Below, in pieces: positions 1 through 5,266 of a DNA stretch of 9,372 nucleotides. A program made the translations under genes and the position numbers. Position 1 is the first letter of the stretch. Each line of letters opens with the position of its first letter. Under the pieces are notes generated by a model that saw only the letters and a list, made by a program, of their open reading frames with translations, searched no databases and had not been told where the DNA came from. Source of the DNA: Verrucomicrobiota bacterium (GTDB lineage: Bacteria; Verrucomicrobiota; Verrucomicrobiia; Chthoniobacterales; Terrimicrobiaceae); NCBI GenBank assembly GCA_026398285.1, contig JAPLTI010000171.1:1-9372 (forward strand), written 5' to 3'.

Positions 1-650
1 CGCTTGGATTTCTGCGCGAACTCGGCGAGGGCCTGGCTTCCATGCCGCAGACGATGCGTCAACTCGCTGCCGTGCAGTTTTTCACATGGAGCGGGCTTTT
101 CTGCATGTGGATTTATTTTTCACCCGCTATTGCAAGTCGCATTTTCGGAGCGGTGAAAGGCCAAGCTGGCTACGAGGAATTGGTGGCTCAAGCCGGCCAG
201 TGGACCGGGGTTTGCTTCTCGGTTTACAACGCGGTTTGCTTCGTTTTTTCGTTTGCCTTGGTGGCGTTGGCACGGCATGTGCCGGCGCGGACGCTTCACA
301 TTGTCTGCCTCTCGCTTGGTGGGCTGGGGCTTGCCTCCGTGCCATTCATGCCGGGCAAGGATTTTCTTTTTCTCTCGATGGCCGGAGTCGGAATCGCCTG
401 GTCCTCGATTCTGTCGATGCCCTATGCCTTGTTGGCGAACTGCATCCCAGCCGCCAAAACGGGTTTTTACATGGGTGTCTTCAACTTCTTCATCGTGCTT
501 CCTCAAATCGCCATCTCGCTCGGACTGGGCGAGGCGTTGCGGTTTTTTCCGGCAGTGGACTCGGCCATGGTCATCATGGGTGGCGGCTTTTGCTTCTTGC
601 TGGCTGCGGGTTTGACCTTGCGGGTGAAGCCAACGGCGCACGCTTCCTGA
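1..650 (+). CDS. MFS sugar transporter, SLC45/GPH-like, C-terminal part (5' end outside window)
   Basis: The reading frame is open from base 3 with no stop, so the gene begins upstream; the ATG at 42 is internal. The visible ~215 residues are strongly hydrophobic and form about six membrane segments, the second half of a 12-helix major facilitator. Recognisable stretches are the SMPQTMRQLA cytoplasmic linker, then FFTWSGLFCMWIYF, an acidic/glycine loop, and SILSMPYALLANCIPAAKTG followed by GVFNFFIVLPQIAISLGLG. These match bacterial sugar/H+ symporters of the SLC45-like group, which import sucrose, maltose or related glycosides at the inner membrane. The substrate cannot be read from sequence. 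The protein ends KPTAHAS just after the last helix, a normal end for the family. A candidate terminator follows 7 nt after the stop. The family call is firm; the substrate is unknown. Confidence 0.9.
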   Translation, partial: LGFLRELGEGLASMPQTMRQLAAVQFFTWSGLFCMWIYFSPAIASRIFGAVKGQAGYEELVAQAGQWTGVCFSVYNAVCFVFSFALVALARHVPARTLHIVCLSLGGLGLASVPFMPGKDFLFLSMAGVGIAWSSILSMPYALLANCIPAAKTGFYMGVFNFFIVLPQIAISLGLGEALRFFPAVDSAMVIMGGGFCFLLAAGLTLRVKPTAHAS

Positions 651-656
651 GCGCGT

Positions 657-689
657 GGCTTTGCTCAAGCATTCGCAGGCCGTTTTTTT
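657..689 (+). terminator. Candidate rho-independent terminator of the MFS gene
   Basis: GGCTT at 657-661 plus GC at 663-664 can pair with GCAGGCC at 675-681, giving seven base pairs with one G-U and one bulged T, around a 10-nt loop. A G and then seven T residues (683-689) follow. The position, 7 nt after the transporter stop, fits an intrinsic terminator. The bulge makes the stem modest. Confidence 0.5.
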
Positions 690-712
690 GCCGAGGAGGG
701 CTTCCGCATTCC
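690..712. repeat. Degenerate REP-like hairpin, copy 1
   Basis: These 23 bases match 18 of 23 positions, without gaps, at 1753-1775. The first 18 bases fold as a 7-bp stem with one mismatch and one G-U pair around an AGGG loop. Both copies lie just 3' of a plus-strand coding sequence. No transposase or other copy of this quality is seen in the window. Confidence 0.45.
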
Positions 713-787
713 CTTTCGAGGAAATTTTCTGGCTTTGGATGGCTCGGCTATGCCGCTGCTGTGATATGGCGCTTGAGGATTTCGCCG

Positions 788-880
788 ATATTTGGACCCA
801 TCGAAAGCTTCAGTCCCACATATTCACATATTTTGAGAACACTCCAAGAATCACCAAACTAGAGCCCAGGGTCCAAATGT
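788..880. repeat. 12-bp inverted repeat enclosing 69 bp (MITE-like or long hairpin)
   Basis: ATTTGGACCC at 790-799 is the exact reverse complement of GGGTCCAAAT at 869-878. The match continues outward through one T-G wobble (789/879) and one A-T pair (788/880). The 69 bp between (800-868) are A+T-rich compared with the flanking genes and carry no reading frame of note. It could be the termini of a small non-autonomous element, or the base of a structured transcript. No target-site duplication can be called with confidence. Confidence 0.45.
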
Positions 881-898
881 GCAACAGACTCCTTTGCG

Positions 899-934
899 CT
901 TTGCCCTCGGAGGCGGCGATGCGGCCTTCGATGA
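899..934. repeat. 36-bp shared repeat, copy A (non-coding copy)
   Basis: It matches 2165-2200 in the same orientation at 34 of 36 positions, and the last 28 bases (907-934) are identical. Read on the minus strand it would encode the peptide IEGRIAASEGK, the same as the coding copy. Similarity stops sharply on both sides, so this is a discrete unit and not a larger duplication. Here it lies in non-coding DNA upstream of the toxin-antitoxin operon. Confidence 0.75.
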
Positions 935-951
935 GACAAGGTCTTGCATTT

Positions 952-974
952 TTCAAGAATTCAAGAATGTTGAA
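952..974 (+). promoter_or_regulatory. Candidate autoregulatory operator of the toxin-antitoxin operon
   Basis: The 8-mer TTCAAGAA occurs twice in tandem (952-959 and 960-967). The second copy also starts an inverted repeat, TTCAA-GAATG-TTGAA (960-974), which ends 3 nt before the antitoxin ATG. Antitoxins of the AbrB/MazE class usually repress their own operon by binding such symmetrical sites. No clear -10/-35 pair or Shine-Dalgarno sequence was recognised, so the regulatory role is inferred from position and symmetry only. Confidence 0.35.
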
Positions 975-977
975 ATC

Positions 978-1235
978 ATGACAAAAATGATTTCGATGAA
1001 TGAACGGGGAATGGTGACTTTGCCAAAACGAATGAGGCAACGGATTGGTTACGGCGAGACGCGAGGTATCCTGGTGGCGGAGGAGCGGCCAGAGGGAATA
1101 CTGCTCCGTCCTGGAACTGTGGTTGCTGTGGAGAGCTATTCTCCGGAGCGGATTGCGGAGTTTGAGTCTGCGGATGCCGAGCTGGCAGAGTTCGCGGTGG
1201 GCTTGCGCAAGGCGGCGAAAAAGGGCGAGCCGTGA
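978..1235 (+). CDS. AbrB/MazE/SpoVT-family antitoxin
   Basis: An 85-residue protein. Residues 4-46 form a swapped-hairpin AbrB-type DNA-binding fold: MISMNERGMVTLPKRMRQR, with the typical V-T-L-P-K core, then GILLRPG. The acidic C-terminal tail (about residues 52-75, rich in Glu and Ala) would bind and neutralise the toxin, and a basic KKGEP end follows. The start at 978 was chosen because it directly precedes the AbrB core; ATGs at 987 and 996 are alternatives. The stop overlaps the toxin start by 4 nt (GTGA), the usual arrangement for coupled antitoxin-toxin pairs. The expected role is toxin neutralisation and autorepression, with the symmetrical repeats at 952-974 as the probable site. The family is clear; binding specificity is not known. 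Confidence 0.85.
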   Translation: MTKMISMNERGMVTLPKRMRQRIGYGETRGILVAEERPEGILLRPGTVVAVESYSPERIAEFESADAELAEFAVGLRKAAKKGEP

Positions 1236-1645
1236 GAGTTTTTCTTGACGCAAATATCTTGTTTTCAGCTTCGAATCCGAAGTGGTTGACGAGCCTTTTG
1301 CTTGATGTTTTGGAACTGCACGGGGAGTTGGTGACTTCAGAATTTGCAGCCCAGGAAGCCAGAAGGAATGTGGCCGCTTTTTCTGAAGATTTGATCGATG
1401 GCTTGGAAAAATGGCTCGCCCGCGTGCATATCTTGGCTGATACAGGACAAGCATCATCGCCGTTGGAACTTGCAGAAAAAGACAGGCCAATTCTCGATGC
1501 CGCGATTTCCGGAAATTGCACCCACCTTCTTACGGGAGATGCCAGGCACTTCGGGATGTGGATGGGAAAGAGCGTTTCGGGTGTAAAAATCGTGAATCAA
1601 CGAATGATGACCGAGGAGTTGCGCTTTCGGAGCATCGTGGATTGA
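1232..1645 (+). CDS. PIN-domain toxin (putative RNase), PIN_3-like
   Basis: A 137-residue protein with a GTG start overlapping the antitoxin stop by 4 nt. It begins MRVFLDANILFSAS, the PIN strand with catalytic Asp6. Glu42 (in SEFAAQEARRN) and Asp84/Asp89 (in EKDRPILDAAI) are the likely further metal ligands. THLLTGDARHFG (97-108) supplies the last conserved motif with Asp103. These acidic residues would bind Mg2+ or Mn2+ for single-stranded RNA cleavage, as in VapC-type toxins, many of which cut tRNA or rRNA. All key positions are present, so the enzyme looks intact. The partner is AbrB-like, so the pair resembles VapBC in the broad sense. The RNA target cannot be inferred. Base composition is lower in G+C than in neighbouring genes, consistent with horizontal acquisition. 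Confidence 0.88.
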   Translation: MRVFLDANILFSASNPKWLTSLLLDVLELHGELVTSEFAAQEARRNVAAFSEDLIDGLEKWLARVHILADTGQASSPLELAEKDRPILDAAISGNCTHLLTGDARHFGMWMGKSVSGVKIVNQRMMTEELRFRSIVD

Positions 1646-1752
1646 AGGTTTTGAAAATCCCAAACCCGCTCCGTTTTTCCGCTTTGCAGGCAGATGGATG
1701 CTGGAGCTAAGGCGGCGGGGTTGCCGTAGTGTGATTGCTATGAGATGCTGAT

Positions 1753-1775
1753 GCCGACGAGGACGTCGGCGTTCC
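1753..1775. repeat. REP-like hairpin, copy 2 (perfect stem)
   Basis: GCCGACG-AGGA-CGTCGGC (1753-1770) is a perfect 7-bp stem with a 4-nt loop. It can be extended by a T-G wobble and an A-T pair at the base. The following GTTCC completes the 23-bp unit shared with 690-712. It sits between the convergent toxin and YfhO-like genes. With no T tract on either strand it is not a classical terminator, although it could slow polymerase from both sides. Confidence 0.5.
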
Positions 1776-1784
1776 GGCCGGGTC

Positions 1785-1810
1785 AGGCAACATTTCCTTT
1801 CATTTTGCCT
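1785..1810. repeat. Small inverted repeat between convergent genes
   Basis: AGGCAA at 1785-1790 is the exact reverse complement of TTGCCT at 1805-1810. After one mismatch, two further A-T pairs are possible. There is no adjacent T tract. It lies 20 nt beyond the stop of the minus-strand YfhO-like gene and may help end or protect that transcript, but this is weak. Confidence 0.25.
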
Positions 1811-1829
1811 TGGATGAAAGTTTGCGAAT

Positions 1830-4139
1830 TCAAGTCGAGGAGGACCTGCCCCTGGGAAGAAAGAAGCACAAGCCCAGCGCCACAGCCCAGCCAGCGAGGG
1901 AGGTCCAAGCGCAGAGATTATACCACCAGGGTTGCTGGAATTCGAAGGTGACGCCTGCTTGGCCGGTTGTTTGAACGGCCGAGAAAGCCAGCATGGCGCG
2001 GTGGATTTTGCGTTCCTCGATGCCTTCGCGCGCTGTCCAATCCGGATGCCAGGCCTCGTTGAAGATCAGCCAACCGCTTTCGCCCGTGGGTTCGAACTCC
2101 ACCCTCTGATATGTGCCGCCCTCGCGCTTCGGCACCCGTGCGAACGCCTTGCCTTTATCGAGCACTTTACCTTCGGAGGCGGCGATGCGGCCTTCGATGA
2201 TCTTGCCACACAGGCCCGGCTCGTCGACGGCGAGGCCGCTGGTTTGGATCATGGCCAAATTGTGCTCGGCTCCACCGATCGCGGCGATGGCCGTCTCGGG
2301 CGAATCGGTGCCGGTTTGCAGAAAATCCCTCGCCAAAAATCCATACCCCAGAGGATTCCCCACTCCCAGCAGCGCCATGTTTTCGTTTTCAAAAACCACA
2401 GGGAAAAGCCCCCGCAGTTTCGCCTGCATGTCGGGCTTGGTGTCGGGGTCAGTTTTATCGACGAGCAGGTAAGCGACACCGGCCACACGAAAGTAGGTCG
2501 CCATGCGCTCGTCGTTCAAAAATGCCGAAGCCTGCAAAATCGCCGCCCCGCGCTGGTGCAGGTAGCTGTTGAAAGCCTCCGCCGCCAACGGGCGTCCCGA
2601 GAGCCACGGCGTCATCAGGTAAAAATACCGGCCCGAAAAAGCATAGACGCGCCCGGGCTCAGGAGCGGTTTTTAAAAACTCCTGCGTCTCCAAAAAGTCA
2701 CGCCACACACCTTGTCCCAGCCGCTCCTGAAAAAACGGCCGCGCATACGGGGCGATATCCACCGCCGCGAGCAGAACGAAAGCCATCGCGATACCGCGTC
2801 GAAGAAACACCCAGCGCACTTTTTCCAGCAACACCCCCGCCGCCATCGCCACCGCACCGATCAGGCACACCGAGCCGGTGATCTGATAAAAATCAAATGG
2901 CGCGCGGATATTTCGATAGATCGGCAAGAACTCGAGCAGGCGGAAACCGGGAACCAGCAAATAGACGAGGGAGAATCCAATCGCAGCCAGACGCCAAGGC
3001 GTTGATCCCTGCGGCACCAGGCGGAAGATGATCCAGACCTGCGCGACCAATAAAAACCACGCCACCGCCGGTGTGAAATCCGCCGCACCCATCGACATCC
3101 GCAAAAACTCGAAATGCCCGCCCAGCACACTGCGGGGGCCGAATGAGAGCCAGAACGCACCGAGCGAGAGAGCCAGCATCAAGCGGGTCTTGCCTCCCAA
3201 CTCTCCGCGATGAAGCGCGCCCAGAAACAAAGCCACCGCGATCACAGCGGCAGTCGCCCAGTAGGTTCCTCCGTTCAGGGTAGTCGGAGCGAAGCCGGGA
3301 TCCATTCCGGCACCGAGCCATCCACCGCGATCCAACCAACTCAGTGCGCTCTTTGTGCTGAAGGCTTGCTGCCAGCCTTCAAAGGGTCCGAATTCAAACA
3401 TGGCCACAAAACCCGCCTCGCGCAGCGCGGGAAGGTTCGGCAGCACAGCCAGCACACAAACTACGCTCGCCGCCAAAGCCCAGATGCGCCATCCGGGCCG
3501 CTCTGCACGGGGCCGGCGGAAATACTCCACCGCCGCAAACACCCCGAGCACAGGCAGTGCCATGAGACCGGTTTTTCCATACGCCAGCGCCAGCAGGGAA
3601 AAACAAACGCCAAAAACCAAAGCCGACCGCGCAGTTCCCTCCCGCACCAACCCCAAAAGCGCCCAGAAAACCCACGGCAAAACGGCCAACGAAACCACGA
3701 CCACAAAATGCTCAAAACCCACCGCGCGCGTCAGCACCGAGGGGTTCAGCAAAAACAGCGCCGCACCGAGCCAGGCTGCCAACCCGCCCGCATTCCAACG
3801 CCGAAGAAAAAAATACATCCCCGCCGCGCCTGCCACGAGGCAAAGGCCCACTGCCACTTTCGAGCCCGCCAGAAAGCCAAAAGGCAGGGCGGTCGCCAGC
3901 ATGACCACATTGGAAAACATGTAGCCCCAAGCCATCGCCAGACTCGTTCCTTGGAGAAAATTCGGCGACCACCACGGCAGCCCCCGCACGCTTTCCACAC
4001 CACGAAAAAAATCCCCCGCCTTCGCGAAGTTCGCCAGCAATTCCTGATCCGACACAGGCATTCGCAGCCAGCAAAAAACGGCAACAGCAACGAGACACAC
4101 CACGACGCCCGCCGCACAAAAGCTTTTCCATTTTCCCAT
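1830..4139 (-). CDS. Large polytopic membrane protein, YfhO / GT-C-like
   Basis: About 769 residues from the ATG at 4139; a GTG directly before it, at 4142, would add one. The first ~460 residues contain roughly a dozen hydrophobic helices. An early extracytoplasmic loop (GDFFRGVESVRGLPWWSPNFLQG, with acidic and aromatic residues) resembles the first loop of GT-C glycosyltransferases and YfhO-type proteins. Residues ~480-735 are a soluble, mixed alpha/beta region ending in GWLIFNEAWHPDWTA, a motif typical of YfhO-family C-terminal domains. A last membrane helix (about 740-760) and a basic tail follow. Family members act on polyprenyl-linked sugars, for example in glycosylation of lipoteichoic acid or other surface polymers. 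Whether this one is catalytic is not shown. The IEGRIAASEGK segment at about residues 647-658 derives from a dispersed repeat. The PTPS-related membrane family is an alternative assignment. Confidence 0.75.
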   Translation of the reverse strand: MGKWKSFCAAGVVVCLVAVAVFCWLRMPVSDQELLANFAKAGDFFRGVESVRGLPWWSPNFLQGTSLAMAWGYMFSNVVMLATALPFGFLAGSKVAVGLCLVAGAAGMYFFLRRWNAGGLAAWLGAALFLLNPSVLTRAVGFEHFVVVVSLAVLPWVFWALLGLVREGTARSALVFGVCFSLLALAYGKTGLMALPVLGVFAAVEYFRRPRAERPGWRIWALAASVVCVLAVLPNLPALREAGFVAMFEFGPFEGWQQAFSTKSALSWLDRGGWLGAGMDPGFAPTTLNGGTYWATAAVIAVALFLGALHRGELGGKTRLMLALSLGAFWLSFGPRSVLGGHFEFLRMSMGAADFTPAVAWFLLVAQVWIIFRLVPQGSTPWRLAAIGFSLVYLLVPGFRLLEFLPIYRNIRAPFDFYQITGSVCLIGAVAMAAGVLLEKVRWVFLRRGIAMAFVLLAAVDIAPYARPFFQERLGQGVWRDFLETQEFLKTAPEPGRVYAFSGRYFYLMTPWLSGRPLAAEAFNSYLHQRGAAILQASAFLNDERMATYFRVAGVAYLLVDKTDPDTKPDMQAKLRGLFPVVFENENMALLGVGNPLGYGFLARDFLQTGTDSPETAIAAIGGAEHNLAMIQTSGLAVDEPGLCGKIIEGRIAASEGKVLDKGKAFARVPKREGGTYQRVEFEPTGESGWLIFNEAWHPDWTAREGIEERKIHRAMLAFSAVQTTGQAGVTFEFQQPWWYNLCAWTSLAGWAVALGLCFFLPRGRSSST
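2165..2200. repeat. 36-bp shared repeat, copy B (in-frame coding copy)
   Basis: It is the second copy of the segment at 899-934, with 34 of 36 positions the same and 28 consecutive bases identical (2173-2200). Here it is translated on the minus strand as part of the YfhO-like protein, giving IEGRIAASEGK just upstream of the C-terminal beta-rich part. It keeps the reading frame. The situation resembles palindromic elements known to insert in frame into Rickettsia genes, though this one is not clearly palindromic. Confidence 0.75.
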
Positions 4140-4204
4140 CACGATCCCACGCTTCTACAGCCGATCCTCGCATCCGCCAAGCGCGGCGGGAGCAATTTCC
4201 TATC

Positions 4205-4255
4205 GCAAGCTATTTGCATTTTTTATTTGACTCTTGCAACACGCTTGCATAAACA
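4205..4255 (+). promoter_or_regulatory. Candidate promoter and operator of the His-rich protein gene
   Basis: TTGACT at 4227-4232 is a good -35 element. A -10 is less clear: CATAAA (4248-4253) or TAAACA (4250-4255) are the nearest matches. TTGCA occurs three times (4214, 4234, 4245). The last two form an inverted repeat, TGCAA-CACGC-TTGCA (4235-4249), lying between the -35 and -10, where a repressor would block polymerase. GCAAGC at 4205 and GCTTGC at 4243 give a further inverted pair. Given the His-rich product, a metal-sensing repressor such as a Fur/Zur-type protein is a reasonable guess, but no known consensus is matched. There is no Shine-Dalgarno sequence before the ATG at 4271. Confidence 0.4.
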
Positions 4256-4270
4256 GCGCCCTCCTATTTT

Positions 4271-5203
4271 ATGAAAAAACCACTCCACACCGCACTCGCC
4301 CTGCTCGCCATGGCCCCGCTTGCCGGAGCCCACGGCATCGCCCACAACCACCGCGAAACCCAAACCGAGATCAACCAGGCGCTGGATACCGGCACACAGC
4401 CGCTTACGGGTCACGAAGGCCACTCGCATGAGCAAGCCTCCCCGAGCGGCAAAAATTTCAAAGCCCCCGCGCTGGAGACCCACAGCCGCATCTGGGGAGC
4501 CAGCATCTCGACGGGATGGGAGAGCCGCCACATCCACTATGGCGTGAACGAAACCGGCAACGGCGGCGCCTACACCAATGAGGTGGGCGTTTGGATCAAT
4601 GACTTCACGCTGAGCGTCTGGAACGGCTTTGGCACTTCGAGCGACTTCGAGGAGTGGGATTTCACCGCCGGCTACAATTTCGATCTCGGCCCGGTGTTTT
4701 TCATCCCTGGCTACAATTTCCGCTACACACCCGGCATCGTCGAAGAAGGCCACGCGCACGAGCATGAACACGAAGAGGCCGGACACGAAGAAGAAGGGCA
4801 CGAGGAGGAAGCTGGACACATCCACAAAACCTACGGCAACGAACTCTTCGCCGTCCTCGGCACAAACAAAATCCCCTATGTCACCCCGAGCGCGGCGTTC
4901 ATCTGGGATCTCAACAACACGCCCGGCGCGTTTTTGGAGTTCCGTCTCGATGGCGAAATCCCCGTTTACAAAGACATCGTCACGCTCGAACCCTACGCCC
5001 TCCTCGGTGTGAACCTCGGCTACAACACGCGCACTTACTATGGTTGGAACAACTTCCAATTTGGCGTCGAAGGAAACTGGCAAATCAACAAAATCATCTC
5101 CGTGTTTGCCGGCATCAACTACAGCGTCGCCATGACTGCCCTGCAGGACATCGACCAAGGCAACGAAGTCTGGGCCAATGTCGGCCTGAGCTTCACCTAC
5201 TAA
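4271..5203 (+). CDS. Secreted His-rich putative outer-membrane beta-barrel protein
   Basis: A 310-residue protein. Residues 1-20 are a classical signal peptide (MKKPLHTALALLAMAPLAGA) with an A-G-A cleavage motif, so the mature protein would start at His21. His residues cluster twice: His21, 25, 27, 48, 51 and 53 near the new N-terminus, and a His/Glu-rich loop at 158-186 (HAHEHEHEEAGHEEEGHEEE and beyond). The rest has alternating polar/aromatic strands typical of a beta-barrel, for example WGASISTGWESRHIHYG, FTAGYNFDLGPVFFIPGYNF and FGVEGNWQINKIISVFAGINYS. It ends in GLSFTY, with the terminal aromatic residue used for outer-membrane insertion. The clusters look suited to binding Zn, Ni, Co or Cu, suggesting metal capture or sensing at the cell surface. 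No exact family was recognised. The next gene is convergent, so it is probably transcribed alone. Confidence 0.8.
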   Translation: MKKPLHTALALLAMAPLAGAHGIAHNHRETQTEINQALDTGTQPLTGHEGHSHEQASPSGKNFKAPALETHSRIWGASISTGWESRHIHYGVNETGNGGAYTNEVGVWINDFTLSVWNGFGTSSDFEEWDFTAGYNFDLGPVFFIPGYNFRYTPGIVEEGHAHEHEHEEAGHEEEGHEEEAGHIHKTYGNELFAVLGTNKIPYVTPSAAFIWDLNNTPGAFLEFRLDGEIPVYKDIVTLEPYALLGVNLGYNTRTYYGWNNFQFGVEGNWQINKIISVFAGINYSVAMTALQDIDQGNEVWANVGLSFTY

Positions 5204-5228
5204 TAAACCAGACGGCCTCGCTCGCCAT

Positions 5229-5245
5229 TTCGCCCGGCGGGCGAA
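5229..5245. terminator. Hairpin between convergent genes
   Basis: TTCGCCC-GGC-GGGCGAA is a perfect 7-bp stem with a 3-nt loop. It overlaps a 10-bp palindrome, GAAGGCCTTC (5243-5252). It fills the 63-bp gap between the stops of the His-rich gene and comM, where a bidirectional terminator would be expected. Neither strand has a T tract, so it may instead be a REP-like repeat or act with Rho. Confidence 0.4.
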
Positions 5246-5266
5246 GGCCTTCCTACTGCGGGAAAC

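Larger units (their letters stand above)
651..977. other. 327-bp non-coding, repeat-rich intergenic region
   Basis: No convincing gene is seen here. From left to right it holds a candidate terminator (657-689), a REP-like hairpin (690-712), the two arms of a long-range inverted repeat (788-799 and 869-880), a 36-bp segment shared with a downstream gene (899-934), and short repeats just before the antitoxin start (952-974). Reading frames crossing it have no family-like content. The frame of the antitoxin is open back to a GTG at 879, but the residues added there come from the shared repeat, so the start at 978 is preferred. Confidence 0.7.

Noticed and set aside
879..977. Longer antitoxin start at the GTG at 879
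   Set aside because: The added 33 residues come from the 36-bp repeat and A+T-rich leader and have no AbrB-family counterpart.
810..1490. 226-codon minus-strand frame carrying IEGRIAASEGK near its C-terminal end
   Set aside because: It runs opposite the clear antitoxin and toxin genes and has no family signature. The shared peptide comes from the dispersed repeat alone.
3210..4274. 354-codon plus-strand open frame opposite the YfhO-like gene
   Set aside because: The product is rich in Arg, His, Gln and Pro with no fold signature, while the opposite strand codes a coherent membrane protein. It is a codon-composition shadow.
4223..5158. 311-codon minus-strand open frame opposite the His-rich gene
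   Set aside because: The plus strand has a clean signal peptide, barrel-like strands and an aromatic C-terminus. The minus frame lacks any of these.
5229..5252. Third copy of the 690/1753 hairpin family
   Set aside because: Similarity is limited to about 10 of 13 bases around CTTCC and the stem differs in sequence, so it was not counted as the same family.
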